From: Trichosphaerium sp. ATCC 40318
Lineage: Eukaryota; Discosea; Flabellinia; Trichosidae
Assembly (NCBI GenBank): GCA_038496445.1
Contig: JALMLS010000354.1
Location: 496,001 to 560,000, forward strand
Length of the DNA stretch: 64,000 nt
Reading direction: 5' to 3'
Shown here: positions 48,601 through 57,615 of the stretch, in pieces
Layout of the letters: every line of letters starts with the position of its first letter
Position numbering within the stretch: position 1 is the stretch's first letter
The notes under the pieces: model-generated
Told to the model about the DNA's origin: nothing
Database searches by the model: none
The model's input: the letters and a program-made list of their open reading frames with translations, nothing else
Made by a program: the position numbers and the translations under genes

Positions 48601-49807
48601 CGTGATGAAGACTCACTGCTTAACCCAGAATTCTTTATGTCTCTAAACAAGTTCTACGGGTTTGAATTTAAACCATCTGAATGGATGACAATACTAGTAT
48701 CTCTTCCTAGTACGTCAAATCTACAAAGAAAACAAATCATTAAATATTGACTTAACGATTTTTCCTTTAAGGCTCTGGTTTATGTTGGTCATCTGGATTA
48801 GATGTTAGTAAATATACAAGCTCATTTGGATGCGCAGGTGAGTTCTCAGAGAATGCAGAACGTGGGTATATCGATAGATGTATGATGCGTTTGATTAAAT
48901 CGGAAGTACTGCATATGGATGCTGCTGTGAAGGTAACTTCAGCTCGAAGTGACAGAGCAGGTCGTAGGCAAAGACGAAGTGAGCAAGCCGCAATCGTAAG
49001 TGTATTCATATGTAAAACATCACAATGAGTTAACTCTCCTTGTAGAACCGAAAAAAACTACAAGCGCAACAAGCTAATGTCAACAGGTAATTTTTTTTTT
49101 TCCTGACCAAATTTTGTTGCGTATTTTTCGACATTAACTATCAATTCAGTATGACCATGCAATTTGTTCAACCAACCAGACAGTTATCCCATGCACCTCC
49201 TCCTGTATCTACAACACACAATGTTGCCCAACACATGTTCCCTGATCCATACCAAGCGCGGATGTCAAATCATATAGCACCGCCACCACAACACATACAA
49301 CCTTCACAACCACCACAATCAAAGATGCATCAAATGCATCCTACACAACAAAACGTAATGCATGAACGCCAGCAACATCAACAACACCATTTCTCTCCAA
49401 TGCAGAGGCCGGGAATGCAAAGTCTTTCTTTAAATGGAGGATACTCACTTCATAGGGATATGGATCCTTTTGGATCACAAAGAATGAATCCTTCTACAAC
49501 CACTGTTTTGTCACGTGATAGAATGCAAGAACATTACAATAGAACACTTCCTAGTATTGCTGATCCTCGTCATGGAGATGTTGGTAAGGCCCCAGACAGG
49601 CGTGTACAACTACCTGGCTCTTTGACGCATCGAATGGCACCTGTTCCACATCAGGGTATAACACAACATCAACCAACAGCACCGTCACATAACCCAACGC
49701 AGCCACAAAGGTCAAATCTCTTTTCTTTGTTAAACGGACCATCTAATACTTCTCCACAACCACACACGTTCGGCGGTCCGCCAAGGCATCTTGGTAATGG
49801 GTCGTAG
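45657..49807 (+). CDS. Long F-box protein with Gln/Pro/His-rich C-terminus
   Basis: ATG at 45657. The N-terminus is charged with a nuclear-localisation-like KRKSV...PSKRQK. The F-box is split by an intron: LELPDVPLLHLLSLCSFASAVR then LGVTCTRFKQLYPARKLF. The body runs through about a dozen exons: AEAHIALYYSDYRANKHRAI, GAYFMAERFWAETRPKG, MGKYYFLAGIVQNDVREY, then an intron at 47937-48028 joining ATTK to KTSTSEMTNVIFESSEE in phase. Further on: VVAVLKSVKELSSRCTVVDA, KRLVFTISGAEAFRYHTDDE and SEWMTILVSLP. The last exon (49150-49807) is low-complexity Q/P/H/M-rich and ends RHLGNGS. The middle is not a family I know. An ATG at 48047 could make the 3' half a separate gene, but the in-frame splice argues for one. 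Probable SCF adaptor, perhaps nuclear. Confidence 0.6.
46464..47127 (+). other. Unusually long (664 nt) intron with TATA-like and T-run signals
   Basis: Lies between GFG and DAKLAEKL of the F-box gene with matching phase. It is several times longer than neighbouring introns. Contains CTATATATAAAG at about 46794-46805 and a seven-T run near 46869. No ORF of note. Confidence 0.4.
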
Positions 49808-50973
49808 CATATGGTTTAGTAAAAAAAAAGGAAAAAACCCATTCGGTGTATTGTAGAGGCTACCAGATCACTAGTGAGCAAGAGAAATAAAAAAAACCAA
49901 AACGTACAGTAAAATCGTACAGAGAATAAATAAAACAGTTTACTACTTTTATTGTTTTTACCTGACTTAGTAAATTATCTTGGGGAACGTTGACTTGTTT
50001 ACTGACATAAAGACGTGCGTAACCGCACAAACAATCTAATTCAATGTTTGTTTTCGCCGATATTTTGAAATTCAACAAACTTAATATGGCTGGTTACTGG
50101 TTTTAATTTCACGTGTATTTTTAGTGTGCCAACATAGTGGAAGACACAACTTGGTGTCATTCCTAGATACAGAAATGGAGTGTGTATTATCTTGTAGCTA
50201 TTCTACAATCGATTTAATCCCTCATGATACAAAAAAAATTTGATGTCAATGCATCAGCTTCATTTCGCTCAGCGTTGCTCAACATTAGTTGCATTATTGT
50301 GTTTATCCGTTGAGTACCATTGAAGGTGCTACTGAAAAAGACCAAAAAAGACCGTGAACAAATAGCACAGCGATCATTGTACTTTGCACAAAAAACAGGG
50401 TAAATTTACATAATTTATAATTGAAATAGCTTACAACCTGGGCAGTATGTTACAGGAATAAACAATACACTTTAAGAAACAGAACATGATAGGTTGTCAC
50501 GTGCCAGTCAAGCATTACATTGTGAGAAGACTCGAGAATACATTGACAGTGCTTGCTTTAATCTGCTTGTACATAGCTAACAACCATTGTTTTAATCCAC
50601 TTTCTAATAAACTATCTACTAATAAGAATACCTCCCGGGTTGCTTATATCTACAGAACCGATCAATACATACCACAACAGTAGCTAGGTGGGACAAAAAT
50701 CATCTTTCACACCATATTCTATTTTTACTTTTCCGTTCACGTGCACTCATAGTAAAGACCTGATCCTTATTATCCACTTGATACTTCAACCATTAATTAA
50801 TCAGTTTTGTGACAAAATATGCTGTTGATCTATAAAGCTTTTGTTGGCAGAAGCCTGCATATGGAGTCAAAACAACTACATTGGTAAAAAGAGTCTAACT
50901 GTAAATTTTGTTTATTTCACGTGCTTGTCAACAATCACGTTGCACTTTTTAGCCATCTTCAAGTACAATTACT
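49808..50973. other. Intergenic, about 1.2 kb, contains one flanking direct repeat
   Basis: AT-rich spacer between converging genes. A minus frame at 49860-50078 (LNFKISAKTNIELDCLCGYA) has no ATG. Four CACGTG palindromes are at about 50109, 50498, 50739 and 50920. The direct repeat at 50489-50573 is listed separately. Confidence 0.4.
50489..50573. repeat. Direct repeat, copy 1 (85 bp), downstream of the F-box/LRR gene
   Basis: Matches 52460-52530 nearly base for base, beginning ATAGGTT-TCACGTGCCAG and ending CTTTAATCTGCTTGTACA. It differs by a few substitutions and 14 extra bases in the middle. Confidence 0.85.
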
Positions 50974-52461
50974 TTAACAAAAATAAGGCCATAATGCTTC
51001 CCTTCTATCAGTATTTTTACATCGTAGATAATTAACCACCATTCTCTTTGTTATTTGAGTGCCGAGATATTCAATGTAATTAATACTTGTTAATTTAATG
51101 ACACCCTCGTCTGTGATTTGAAAGCAGTCTGTGAGGCTAATTTTCTTAACACCGATAAGACTGCTCACTCCTTTGTCTGTTATCTTTTTGCAGCCACAAA
51201 GACTAATAATTTTAGCACCCCTCAAAGAGCATAAGCCCTCATCTGTCACATTTGTACCATTAATATGAATTGTATGCACTCCAGTAAGTGCCTTTAAAGT
51301 ACTATCATCAACACAGTCAACATGAGAAATATCAATCACTTTTACACCTGCCAATTGTTTTATCACATCATTTGATATCAATTTACAACTATTCAAATCA
51401 ATATGATGTACACCTGCAAAGCATGATAGAGTATCGTCTGTTAATTGTGTACACTCACAAAGCTCTATACAAGGTATACCAGCCAAAAGTTTCAAGATAT
51501 TGTTTGATATTTGAGTACAGTCATCAAGACCAATTTTTTTAATTTTGTGAGTTGTTTGATTTTGTGTTAACAGATACTTTACTCCTTCATCTGTAATTCT
51601 CTTACAGTTACTTAAACATATGAAACTTGCGTTTGTTAGTGCTATGACGCTTTTATCCGTTATACCACATCCATCAAGATTTATCTTGTGTACATTGCCT
51701 GAAATGGCAATGACACCTTTGTCAGTGATTTTGTCACAACAACCTAAGTTAATAGTATGAACTCCAGAGAGTGCCGCAAGTCCTTTATCTGTTATGTCTG
51801 TCAATGAAATATCAACAATATGAATAATTCCAAGCTCTTGAAGCCACTCATCTTTTAAATAACTGCGTGGTACGCTTAATGTATGAATACCTTGAAGTGA
51901 CTTAAATCCCGATCCTGTCAAGTTGCATTCATGTTCACGTATTTTCGTTTCCAGATGATGTACACCTGAAATATGTTCTAACATAACATCTGTTAATGAA
52001 ACACTACGCCTTATTTCAAGTTGATGAACACCAGATAGATTTTTAAAGTCATCTTCAGTCATTGTAAAACCATCAATAATCACTTTTGTATTTTTTAAAA
52101 GAGGACTTTTACGTAGTTTGTATAGACTTTCTCTTGACTTTACGTTCACTGTTAAATACCCCAAATGGTTTAAAATGATTGTAGAAAACAGTTTACAAAC
52201 AAATGTTGCTGATATACGACATTTCTTGTCTAAAAACGCCAGTATACAAAACATAATTTCTGTCGGTAGCCAAAGCATCTCAAATGTCCTATGAGTACGG
52301 TTAGCCAAAACAGAGGAAAAATAACATGTGCATAAGGTGATTATGCAGAATACATACTCTGGTGGCTCGGTTAGTGTATGAAACATGCCTTTAGAGCAAT
52401 CGTCTATGAATTGTTGGGAAGCAACTGTGGTATTAAGGCAGCCCTTAAGGCACTTCTCCAT
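50974..52461 (-). CDS. F-box protein with diverged leucine-rich repeats
   Basis: The open frame runs from ATG 52461 to TAA 50974 (495 codons). The F-box is at MLWLPTEIMFCILAFLDKKC followed by ATFVCKLFSTIILNHLGYL. Then come about fourteen LRR units of 20-27 residues, such as ITDKGVIAISGNVHKINLD, ITDEGVKYLL and VTDEGLCSLRGAKIISL. They are less uniform than those of the gene at 39061-39939 but share the TDEGV..L.GVHTI.L core and the F-box, so the two are paralogues. The N-terminal 50 residues include a hydrophobic stretch (YVFCIITLCTCYFSSVLA) that starts with GTATTC and ends in CATAG; it may be a retained intron. The true start may then be the M of MLWLPTE (about 52280). The gene sits between direct repeats at 50489 and 52460. 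Probable SCF substrate receptor. Confidence 0.8.
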   Translation of the reverse strand: MEKCLKGCLNTTVASQQFIDDCSKGMFHTLTEPPEYVFCIITLCTCYFSSVLANRTHRTFEMLWLPTEIMFCILAFLDKKCRISATFVCKLFSTIILNHLGYLTVNVKSRESLYKLRKSPLLKNTKVIIDGFTMTEDDFKNLSGVHQLEIRRSVSLTDVMLEHISGVHHLETKIREHECNLTGSGFKSLQGIHTLSVPRSYLKDEWLQELGIIHIVDISLTDITDKGLAALSGVHTINLGCCDKITDKGVIAISGNVHKINLDGCGITDKSVIALTNASFICLSNCKRITDEGVKYLLTQNQTTHKIKKIGLDDCTQISNNILKLLAGIPCIELCECTQLTDDTLSCFAGVHHIDLNSCKLISNDVIKQLAGVKVIDISHVDCVDDSTLKALTGVHTIHINGTNVTDEGLCSLRGAKIISLCGCKKITDKGVSSLIGVKKISLTDCFQITDEGVIKLTSINYIEYLGTQITKRMVVNYLRCKNTDRREALWPYFC

Positions 52462-52530
52462 AGGTTTTCACGTGCCAGTCAAGCATTACCTTGCGAGAAG
52501 ACTCAGTGCTTGCTTTAATCTGCTTGTACA
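52460..52530. repeat. Direct repeat, copy 2 (71 bp), at the F-box/LRR start
   Basis: Second copy of the 50489-50573 repeat, in the same orientation, lacking 14 internal bases. It abuts the ATG at 52461 of the minus-strand F-box/LRR gene, so it lies in that gene's upstream region. Confidence 0.85.
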
Positions 52531-52814
52531 ATAAACTTCTCTTGTAAGAGTACCTTGTTCCGTCTTGTCTATGGACCACCCAGGATTATTGTACCAAGTC
52601 TTGTTCAAAGAAAACATTGGCACCATGTACCCATCAGAGTGTGATGTCATTCTAAAGTGTCTGTGGTTCACTCCGATTCCTTTGTACGTGTTCGAGGTAC
52701 GTTACTGGAATTTACTGCATTTTGAAAACACATGGTCTTATTGTTATGGTCAAAGTAAATCATGCTGTATGAACATCACTTTGAATTTGTTTAAAATTTC
52801 TTTCACACTCAACA

Positions 52815-53150
52815 ATGCCAAGAAGAGCAACGTCACCAACAAAATCCGAGCCTGTAGGCTTGAACATCACCAATCAAGGTAGAGCTGGTTCTTTCAAACA
52901 AGCTGTTCGCACGCTGCTTCAAACGCAACACGGACATATGAATATATCAGCTGAAGCTCTTACTCTCATTGACAGTTTCGCAACTCACATGCTCGGAAAG
53001 ATAACAACTGAAGCCTCTCGTAGTGTTACCCCCAATGATGGAGCAACTCGTGCTCATGTTGCCTCGGCTGCAAATACAATATTGTCAGCTGAATTATCTA
53101 GATTGACTGCATTGAATGCGCTGGAAAACGTTGTTGTAAAACAAGAATAA
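52815..53150 (+). CDS. Divergent histone H2B
   Basis: Intronless, 111 codons. A short basic tail (MPRRATSPTKSEPVG) leads into a histone fold with the H2B landmarks in order: FKQAVRTLLQTQHG (alpha1), NISAEALTLIDSFATHMLG (alpha2, compare GISSKAMGIMNSFVNDIFE), ITTEASR (compare IAGEASRL), a loop and alpha3 (GATRAHVASAANTIL, compare REIQTAVRLLL), and LSAELSRLTALNALENVV in place of the acidic-patch helix LPGELAKHAVSEGTKAV. The match is clear but every block has substitutions, so this is a variant rather than the core copy. The lysine-rich C-terminus with the ubiquitination site is replaced by NVVVKQE. It would pair with H2A in a nucleosome. Canonical H2B genes are not in this window for comparison. 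Confidence 0.75.
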   Translation: MPRRATSPTKSEPVGLNITNQGRAGSFKQAVRTLLQTQHGHMNISAEALTLIDSFATHMLGKITTEASRSVTPNDGATRAHVASAANTILSAELSRLTALNALENVVVKQE

Positions 53151-53773
53151 ATAACTTTTGCTATTTTTAAGTGGGATTGTGATTCATCTCACATCATGCT
53201 TCATTGTCCTGCGTAACAGTGACTATTGGAGTTATTGTTACAAGTGACTTACAATACAAAATTGTATTTCTCTTTTAAGCCCATTTTATTCTTTGATTGC
53301 ATCGTCTCTTCGGATTATCACCCACCCACCATCCCGACTAAATTACAACATATACAATAACAGAAAAAACAACAAAAACTAAAAATCAAACAGGATTTCA
53401 AGTCACGTGCCAAGATGTCTGTTTTCATCTCGAAATTACTCTTTATGGTTTATTCTTTGTAAGTGGCTATAATTGTATGACCGGTAGAATAAATACGGGG
53501 TAGCCCAATTATACCCTTCTCCACCTCCTCCTATTAAGGATAAATATTAGCGTGTTATCACCAAACCCTACAATAGTATCTTGTAACAAAGCACAATAAC
53601 TATCGGCACTCATTTTCTTCCTTGTTTCGCTATAGCAAGTTCAATGCATCCTTGAGGTTTGAATAAACTCTTTGATTCTTCAACCATGTCTGTAGCAGAT
53701 TTAACTAGTTAAAATAGATTTTTTTTGCAATAGACGATAGCAGTTTATTTGAGTGCTTCAAGGTTAACTCGTG
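53151..53773. other. Intergenic between converging H2B and monooxygenase genes
   Basis: About 620 bases with no supported gene. CACGTG at about 53403. Contains the 3' flank of both genes. Confidence 0.4.
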
Positions 53774-56274
53774 TTACAAACTTTTACAAATTGAATAAGA
53801 TAGTGTTAAAGATAGCAGGTATACAGTGCTAAGTGCAGTAGAAAAAGACCTAGAATGCATTGAATTAGGAGTATTTGTTGTTTGTGTTGGTTCCGAAACA
53901 GGAGGTTCGATAAATAGGTCTTCCTTGTCTAGGGCTGTATCTATACATGTCAATGGTTCTTGAATAAATTTGATAACTTCAGTATCAGGTCCGTCTAGAA
54001 GGCAATGAAATTAGTCCTTCAAAAAAAAAATGGGGTAAAGACAGAAACAACTCACCACTGTTGCCTAGAGGAGGGCTATCGCTGGCTACGAAATCATAAA
54101 TTCCGCCACAAAATAGGTACTCACTGTTTCCATAAGCACAATATCTATTCAGGTTCAAGGAGATGAGATCTTCTTTTTAGGAAATATGTTAAACTAGTAC
54201 CTCATTTTCGGCATTGCCGGATAGTATATCAAGTATGCTTGGCACATCTCCTCTGAAGAAGCACCACCTATGGAGATGTTTGTACTGGAGCTCTCAGTAT
54301 TGAAATAGCAGTGTAAATTAATGCGGTCACCCCGGGATATAGTGTAGTTGACAGGTGTAAATTGTTGGAACGCTAAAGAGTCAAAGACGTAAGCAACAAA
54401 AAAATCAAAACGTTCCCATACCGAAATCCCAAAAGTTAATCCGATTAGATGACGCAACAACTTGACCGTCACGTGTTATCTTTGTATAAATCTTCGACCC
54501 TTTTAGCTCGTTAGTTCTTAAACACGTGTTGTGCTAGTACTACCATATTCATGCATGTGCAAGAAGCTTCCTATGACTGTAATCTCGTTTTCTGTCCATT
54601 GATCACTTGCCGTGCATGCCGGAGAGCATGTAGTTTCAATATGATGCTACAAAAATAAGCAATGGTGCTAAGCACTTTTCCAAATAGTAAAAATCACGTA
54701 CATCTATAGATTTAGCAGGAATAGGTGGTAGTTCTAGAACCGGATCACCAATGCTTATAACCCCAGCTTCAGTAGGTCTGAGCTTTGTGGTAGTAAAAGC
54801 AGCAATGCCTGAACTAGAAACAGTTTTAGACATGTTGAGGGATGGTTTAGCCTCTGCGTACTTGTCACGAACACCAGTATCAAGGCTAGGATTGTCATAG
54901 TGAATTTCGACAACCAAATCTGTTGCGTCCATTGGACCTCCCATGGGAATGCCTGTATAGTTTTTGTGAGACAAGAACGTAGGTTTAGTATAGAGTACTT
55001 ACCAACATTTTCAGGGAGTTTGTATGCAAGACCACCTTTTGCCCATCCCCACACCATCATACACCCAAAGGTGCCCTTAACCTGCGTTCAGTATAAACAG
55101 TTATATTGCTCTTATTGTACCTGAGGCGATTCACATTCAGTACCAGAGCCAGCTAATGTTGCAAGATAAGCGATAACATAGCAAGTTCTGAGCAATCATG
55201 AAATAGCATATGATGTACATATTTCTCGTTGTCAATCACAGGTTCAAACTTTCATATAAAGTTAACTAGACAATAAAATCCTCCTTTAGCTCGTACCATT
55301 ATTGCATGAACTTTTGTAACGTTAGATATTTTCCTGTATTTGCATGAATAGATTGTATCTTTTGCTGGAATTTCATAGTCTGAAAACACGTGAATAAGTT
55401 AAAAAAAAACACTGTATGACTTTATAATGTAGTACCGTCCATAACAAAAGACTCTTTTACTGATCCAGTTGGTACTGTAAGCGGAGAATCACCATAAAAC
55501 ACAATAGCACTAGCAACTAAAAAAGAAAACAGTTAAGTCATAGCACCAACGGCACTAGCTTACCTTTGTTTTGTCCATGGTATGAGAATGTATCACTTTG
55601 ACCCCAAGCAGCTACAACTCTATTCACTCCAGTAGTAATAGCCCTATCCTATTTAACAGAGATCAGCAACAGAAAGTTCTAAGGCAGATAAAAAATCGTA
55701 CGTTTTGGTCTTTTGTATCAAGCTTTCTCCTCACTTCAATTATTGTACTCGAGTTGTATTGTTCCCCAGAAATAATTTTCCAATGCTGACAAGAGTCTCT
55801 TATTGGTGTAACACCAGTCTAAAGATAAATAAGCTCAACGATCATCAAGAAATCGTAGTGTACTTTAGTACAGTACATATCGTTTACTTCACATCTACCA
55901 GTGTTGTCTAAACAATAGCAGTCAATACAAACGCAAAATACATCAACTAATACCATCAACAAAGCCATAGACCATGTCAGCACCGCCCATGCTAAAAAAC
56001 TTAAGTGTCAACAACAAAAGTTCTGGTGCAACTTATAAATCACGTGCCTCCCGCTTGTAGGTTCCCAATACCAAAAGAAATGTATCCAGTTGTTTTTACT
56101 TCAAACGCCATGTTTATTTCGTCGTTTGCTTCATCAACCCTCCAGAATAGTGTAAAAGTCGCGTGATAAAACTTGTTTGTTCGGGTATGACATTGGATCG
56201 AATTCAGCCGATACTAACAAGTACGGTAGTATACAAAAGAAAGCAGTTAACAGATGATGAGTTGTGGTAGTCAT
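53774..56274 (-). CDS. DOMON plus copper type II monooxygenase (DBH/MOXD1-like), membrane-anchored
   Basis: ATG at 56274 with a signal peptide (MTTTTHHLLTAFFCILPYLL). DOMON domain in exons about 56160-55560: INMAFEVKTTGYISFGIGN, then (after a CAC|GTGATT donor at 56041-56046) MGGADMVYGF, and RAITTGVNRVVAAWG. Copper monooxygenase N-domain about 55500-54880: YSCKYRKISNVTKVHAIMV, CMMVWGWAKGGLAYKLPENV and DLVVEIHYDN (compare lEvHYdNP). C-domain: HHIETTCSPACTASD, VIGSFLHMHEYG and GGASSEEMCQAYLIYYP. The HMH pair and the Met of EMC are the expected copper ligands, although DBH has HTH. The C-terminus (STVYLLSLTLSYSICKSL) is a hydrophobic tail suited to a GPI or membrane anchor. The reaction would be ascorbate-dependent hydroxylation at the cell surface or in vesicles; the substrate is unknown. 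About ten introns. Confidence 0.8.
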
Positions 56275-56334
56275 TGTGGTTGTTAATGTTGTATGCCTTG
56301 ATTACAATTTTGCTAATTTTATTTTTCATATAAA

Positions 56335-56707
56335 ATGCATTGTCGGGTTGACAACACGTGTCGTAAACGCTGTATTTATGGGTTCTTATTGTTTTGAGAA
56401 ATATTCAGGTACAGTGACACGCGCCATGTAACTCACAAGGAGAATCTCAACAGCCATTTAGATTCTGTTTTAGAGGGAGCTACCTACGTAAGCTTAATGG
56501 AGAAACCTGGTTGTTACGAATGTCAGCGCATAGTTGGCCACAGTGTGCTACAAAAAGGTATCCTCGCAGCTACTCCTGTTTGTTGTCGAGCCATAGCTAC
56601 GCCTTGTATACGTAAGTGATTAAAACAAATCAAGCATTGCAGTAGAAGAAACAAGACTTACAAAGAAAATTCGTGATCGCACTAGATCGCTATCAAACGA
56701 ATCTTAA
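56335..56707 (+). CDS. Small three-exon cysteine-containing protein, unknown
   Basis: Exon 1 is only ATGCATTGTCG. A GTTGAC...TTCAG intron (about 56346-56409) leads in phase 2 to an exon with YSDTRHVTHKENLNSHLDSV and MEKPGCYECQRIVGHSVL and CCRAIATPCI. A GTAAGT...TTGCAG intron (about 56612-56642) then joins LEETRLTKKIRDRTRSLSN and TAA at 56705-56707. The product has about 92 residues. Two consistent splices in one frame support it, though the first exon is very short. It has six cysteines but no recognised pattern. It diverges from the monooxygenase gene, 60 bases away. Confidence 0.4.
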
Positions 56708-56899
56708 CAAAGCAGGATTTGAAACTTCGTATTCAAGCTACGCTAATAAACGGCTATAGTTTTAATCAAATATGTAGTAACTATCCTTTAATCTAAATCT
56801 TTTTTTACAAATTCTAATTCCGTGCCAAAAGTTGTAAGCATCAATGTTATTTTCTTGGTAGCGAGTTACAAGACGATCCTATAGAGGCGCTATATGTTG

Positions 56900-57461
56900 C
56901 AGACTTCCTACCGTAGCATGTAGTTTAAGATAAATGTAGGAGAAGGAGATCCAGAGGTATCTAATATCTCCAAGCACTGCAATGGTCTAGTCAACATTGC
57001 AGTTTATCGATCAGCTAACTGGTATTTTCCATTAGATGGCCACTCCTTGGTTCACCATGTCGTTAGTCATTAACCCGTGACCTGAATCTCAAGTTGTCTG
57101 TTCTCATACCAGCGTTTACTTCACCATTACCATTGATAGTTACGTGTACTGCTGGCTTGATGTCCATTCTTTACAAACCATTTCTTTCGTGTGACTTTAC
57201 TTTTACACCTTTATACCATCGTATCCATGTTCCTTTTCTTTCTAGCGTTACATCAAAAAGTGTGTTGGTTGCTGCTCTCTTTGATAGAAGTGGAATTTTG
57301 TGATGAATACTTCCAAATTGAAGGTACAAAACATGAGTTTGAAGTTCACGTGGAATCGATATAACCAAGTTTACGATCCGGTTGTTTGAACTTGAAAGAC
57401 TTAGAAAAAAAAAAATGTTAAATACAGCACAAGCACAATAATATTGCAAAGTCTCACACAA
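56900..57461 (-). pseudogene. Decayed F-box/MORN_2 paralogue
   Basis: The minus strand begins with an F-box-like stretch (ISIPRELQTHVLYL, then IPLLSKRAATNTLFDV) that aligns with LPLELQLDIIEL...WPLLSKRTA of the gene at 22281-23132. It then meets a stop after KVKSHERNGL. Fragments of MORN_2 repeats follow in shifting frames (KRWYENRQLEIQ; EWPSNGKYQLADR), with several stops between. The arrangement fits an old copy broken by frameshifts. The F-box part is intact and preceded by an intron-like CTAAG acceptor. Confidence 0.55.
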
Positions 57462-57615
57462 ACAAAAAAGGTGTCCTGTACTCGTATCAATGCATCGCTA
57501 CTGGTTTGAACTATTTGGAAAACTGTCAGACACGGTCTTGCGGAAGTTATGATGAAAGCTGACAAAGTCAAGAAATGTCGCGAAACGACATTCAGCTACA
57601 GCCTTAAAACTGTTA

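Noticed and set aside
48047-49807. Separate gene starting at ATG 48047
   Set aside because: An intron with TTAG acceptor at 48028 joins the upstream F-box exons in the same frame, so one gene is simpler.
49860-50078. Minus-strand frame LNFKISAKTNIELDC
   Set aside because: A stop lies just upstream and there is no ATG or clear acceptor.
57094-57303. Plus-strand ORF of 69 codons
   Set aside because: It is the antisense shadow of the decayed F-box/MORN_2 copy.
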